Part shown: positions 13,749 through 16,331 of the stretch, one piece after another
Position numbering within the stretch: the stretch's first letter is position 1
Layout: every line of letters starts with the position of its first letter
Assembly (NCBI GenBank): GCA_017308345.1
Contig: JAFKFE010001207.1
Span: 1-16,331, forward strand
Direction of reading: 5' to 3'
From: Alphaproteobacteria bacterium
GTDB lineage: Bacteria; Pseudomonadota; Alphaproteobacteria; Rhizobiales; Rhizobiaceae
DNA length: 16,331 nt
Notes under the pieces: model-generated
The model's input: the letters and a program-made list of their open reading frames with translations, nothing else
What the model was told of the DNA's origin: nothing
Databases searched by the model: none
Made by a program: the position numbers and the translations under genes

Positions 13749-14819
13749 GCGGAGGCTCCCACGCGGCGGATGCGGTAGGCGGTGAACAGCAGCGCCACCA
13801 GCATCGCAAGCAGCGCCGTGCCCTGGATGACGTCGCTGAGGAAGGCCGGCACGCCGGTTGCGCGCGACATCGCCTCGGCGCCGGTCATGACGGCGGCCAG
13901 GAAGATCGCCGCCGGCACCACGCCGAGCGGATTGAGCCGGGCGAGCATCGCGACGACGATGCCGGAATAGCCATAGCCCGGCGAGATGTCGCTCATCACC
14001 TGGAAGTGGACGCCGCCGACCTCGCCGACGCCGGCCAAGCCCGCCAGCGCGCCCGAGAGCAGCGCGGTCGACAGCAGCACGCGCTGCACGTTGATGCCGC
14101 CATAGCGCGCGGCTTCCGGGTTCTCGCCGGTGACACGGATGCGGAAGCCGAGCGTGGTGCGGGAAATCAGGAACCAGCAGAGCGGCGCCGCGATCAACGC
14201 GACGACGACGCCGAGATGCAGCCGCGTGCCTTCGATCAGCACCGGGAAATTGGCCGAATCCTCGATCGGCGGAGAGATCGGATAGCCGGAGAAGGTGTCC
14301 TTCCACGGCCCCTCGATCAGCGCCATCAGCGCGTAGTAGATGACCGAGTTGAGCAGCAGCGAGCTGACGACGTCATCGACCTTGAATTTGACCCGCAATG
14401 TCGCCGGCACCAGCGCGACGAGCGCGCCGGCCGCGGCCCCCGCCAGTGCCATCAGAAGCATGGCGAGATAGCCCGGCATCGGGATCGCGCCGACGAAGCA
14501 GCTCGCCACCGCGCCCGCGAGCAACTGGCCCTCGGCGCCGATGTTCCAGAATTTCGCCCGGAAGGCGATCGCCACCGCCAGACCGGTGAAGATCATCGGG
14601 GCGGCGCGCACCAGGGTCTCGGTGATGGCGTAGCTGTCGCCGAGCGAGGCGGACAGCATCACGCCATAAGCCTCGACGACGCCGGCGCCGACCATCGCGA
14701 TCAGGGCCGGCCATCGCGATCAGGCCGCTGCACAGCACCAGGGTGACGGCGATCGCGATGAGCGGCAGGGCCAGGCTGAACCAGGCGGGCGTCGACGTGC
14801 GGGCTTCGAGGCGAAACAT
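13745..14819 (-). pseudogene. ABC transporter permease, nucleoside/BmpA type (first permease), frameshifted by a 19-bp duplication
   Basis: The gene begins at ATG 14819 (MFRLEARTSTPAWFSLALPL, then IAIAVTLVLCSGLIAM, the first membrane helix) but leaves frame near 14710. The rest, from about 14695, is read in another frame: GAGVVEAYGVMLSASLGDSY, then RAKFWNIGAEGQ, VTGENPEAARYGGI and GYGYSGIVVAMLARLNPLG, all typical of NupP/YufP-like permeases. The span is 1,075 bases, not a multiple of three. Removing one copy of the 19-bp tandem duplication at 14687-14724 gives 1,056 bases, or 351 residues, with a smooth join LCSGLIAMVGAGVVEAYG. The downstream piece could start at ATG 14695, but that ATG has no ribosome binding site and the piece lacks helix 1. 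The start overlaps the ATPase stop by one base (TGATG). Lesion or assembly error cannot be told apart here. Confidence 0.85.
14687..14724. repeat. 19-bp tandem duplication inside the first permease gene
   Basis: Two adjacent 19-base units lie at 14687-14705 and 14706-14724. Read on the coding strand they are CCTGATCGCGATGGCCGGC and CCTGATCGCGATGGTCGGC, identical at 18 positions. Because 19 is not a multiple of three, the extra copy shifts the frame; either copy alone keeps the gene open. The single mismatch is a C/T difference. Confidence 0.93.
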
Positions 14820-16305
14820 CAGGCCGCCTCCTCGGTGCGGCCGGCGCCGGTCATCATCAGGCCGAGCCTGGCGACGGTGGCATCCGCGCTGTCGAGCGTG
14901 CCGGCGATGCGGCCCTCATACATCACCGCGATGCGGTCCGAGAGCATCAGCAATTCCTCGAGGTCCTCGCCGATGACGATGATGCCGCAGCCCCTGGCGC
15001 GCATGGCGAGGAATTTTTCGTGGATGAAGCGCGCGGCGCCGATGTCGAGGCCGCGCGTCGGCTGCGAGACGATCAGCACCTTGGGGTCGAAGGCAAGCTC
15101 GCGCGCCAGCAGCGCCTTCTGCAGGTTGCCACCCGACAGCGCGCCGGCGCGCACCATCGGCCCGGGGCAGCGTATGTCGTAGGCCTTGATCTGGGCCTCG
15201 GCGAAGGCGCGGATCGCGGCCGGATTGAGCAACCCGTTGCGGCTGAAGGCCTCGGTGCCGATGCGCGGCAGCACCATGGAATCGGCCAAGGGCAGGTTGG
15301 TCACCAGGCCGGTCGTCATCCGGTCTTCCGGGATGCGGCCGAGGCCGAGCGCCTGCACCTCCCGGGGAGTGAATTGCGCGACCGTTTTGCCGGCTATCGT
15401 CATCGTTCCGGCCCTGGGCGCCAGCCGTTGCCGGAGACGCCGGCAATGCCGAGGATTTCGCCCGCGCGGACAAAAAGCGAAACGGCGCGCAGCGGCGTGC
15501 CGGCATGGCCGGAGGTGGAAATGGCATCCAGCGTCAGCACGGAAGCGCCGGGCGTCGAAACCTCCTTGACCGGCGGCACGATCTCGTGGCCGCACATCAG
15601 CTTCGCCATCTCGGCCGAGGTCGTTTGCGCCGGATGATCGACGCGGCCGGCGACCTTGCCGTGGCGCAGCACCACGCAGCGATGGGTGAGCGCGCGCACT
15701 TCGTTGAGCTTGTGCGAGATGAAGATGATGCCGAGCCCTTGCGCCGCCATGGAACGCAAGGCGGCGAACAGGCCGTCCACTTCGCTCGGCGCCAGCACCG
15801 CCGTCGGCTCGTCGAGGATCAAAAGCCTGGCGCCGCGAAACAGCGCCTTGATGATCTCCAGCCGCTGCTGCTCGCCGACCGACAGCGCCGAGACCGGCAG
15901 GTTCGGATCGAGGCTCAGCCCATACTGCCGGCTGATTTCGTTGAGCCGGGCAAGCCCGCCGGCGCGGTCGATCCGGCCGGACTTGCCGGGAATGCCGATC
16001 AGAAGGTTCTCAAGCACCGTCAGCCGGGGGGCGAGGTGAAAATGCTGGTGCACCATGCCGATGCCGGCGGCCAGCGCATCGGCCGAATTGTGGATCGCGA
16101 CCGGCCTGCCCCCGACCAGGATCTCGCCGGCGTCCGGCGCATAGGCGCCGAACAGCACGTTCATCAGCGTCGTCTTGCCGGCGCCGTTCTCGCCGAGCAG
16201 GCCGAGTATCTCGCCAGGCGCCACGCTGAGATCGACGGCCTCGTTCGCCTTGACGGCGCCGAAGCTCTTGGTGATGCCGCGCATTTCTATGAGTGGGGCG
16301 GACAA
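14819..16305 (-). pseudogene. ABC transporter ATP-binding protein with two NBDs (nucleoside/BmpA type), frame disrupted in NBD2
   Basis: The 5' part (16305 to a premature stop at 15400) starts with TTG, five bases after AAGGAG. It encodes NBD1: Walker A GENGAGKTT (38-46), LSVGEQQRLEIIKALFRGAR, Walker B LLILDEP, H-loop ISHKLNEV, then the start of NBD2 to GEILGIAGVSGNG. There the frame breaks near 15415-15424, and the remainder continues in another frame to TGA at 14819: AGTMTIAGKTVAQFTPREVQ, LGRIPEDR, signature LSGGNLQKALLAREL, and QPTRGLDIGA, the usual degenerate second Walker B. In this family about 15 residues separate GNG from the AGT-like turn; only about six codons remain, so a deletion of 3k+1 bases, perhaps near 30, is likely. 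The total, 1,487 bases, confirms the frame change. The upstream gene, probably a BMP lipoprotein, is outside the window. Confidence 0.87.
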
Positions 16306-16331
16306 GGTTGCTCCTTGGAATTGCGATCCCG

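Noticed and set aside
13745..14819. Programmed ribosomal frameshifting in the first permease
   Set aside because: There is no slippery heptamer or stimulating structure; a 19-bp tandem duplication explains the frame change fully.

Overview
The window looks like chromosomal DNA of a GC-rich alphaproteobacterium of the Rhizobiales, most likely Mesorhizobium or a close relative. This is inferred from the gene families and the codon choice, from an IRO-type iron box (TGA-N9-TCA) ahead of exbB, and from two intergenic repeats of kinds I remember from Rhizobiales genomes. No phage, transposase, integrase or CRISPR array is visible. Most of the window is ordinary accessory metabolism and transport.

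Layout. (1) 1-3721: a carbohydrate-uptake locus. A periplasmic binding protein (minus strand, running off the left edge) is divergent from a three-gene operon of SDR dehydrogenase, UgpC/MalK-type ATPase and RpiR-family regulator. The shared intergenic region carries two identical-spacing half-site pairs, ATGT-N9-ACAT. The membrane permeases must lie left of the window. (2) 3762-5335: a minus-strand pair yggT and DUF167/yggU, tRNA-Ala(CGC), and a small exported glycine-rich protein. (3) 5363-6757: a Tat-exported multicopper oxidase with all four copper motifs. (4) 6949-9391: an overlapping exbB-exbD-tonB operon behind a promoter whose -35 region is covered by a near-perfect iron-box palindrome. 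(5) 9651-11570: a biuret-hydrolase-like cysteine hydrolase facing a luciferase-like flavin monooxygenase, then an unannotated-looking 49-residue membrane protein gene with a strong ribosome binding site. (6) 11866-12633: a second SDR dehydrogenase, followed by a 158-bp long-armed inverted repeat whose arms differ by stem-preserving changes. (7) 12804-16305: a minus-strand ABC importer operon of the BmpA/nucleoside (NupOPQ-like) type, ATPase then two permeases.

The most notable observation is in region 7. Two of the three transporter genes are broken in this sequence. The first permease is put out of frame by a 19-bp tandem duplication (18 of 19 bases identical); removing one copy restores a 351-residue reading frame. 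The ATPase changes frame at its second nucleotide-binding domain, just after a GVSGNG motif, where roughly ten residues expected in this family are absent. Both genes remain coding-like on either side, so the lesions are recent or are assembly errors. The last permease is intact. I did not find a wholly new system; the items most worth checking are the double lesion, the 49-residue protein, the paired operator and the structured repeat.
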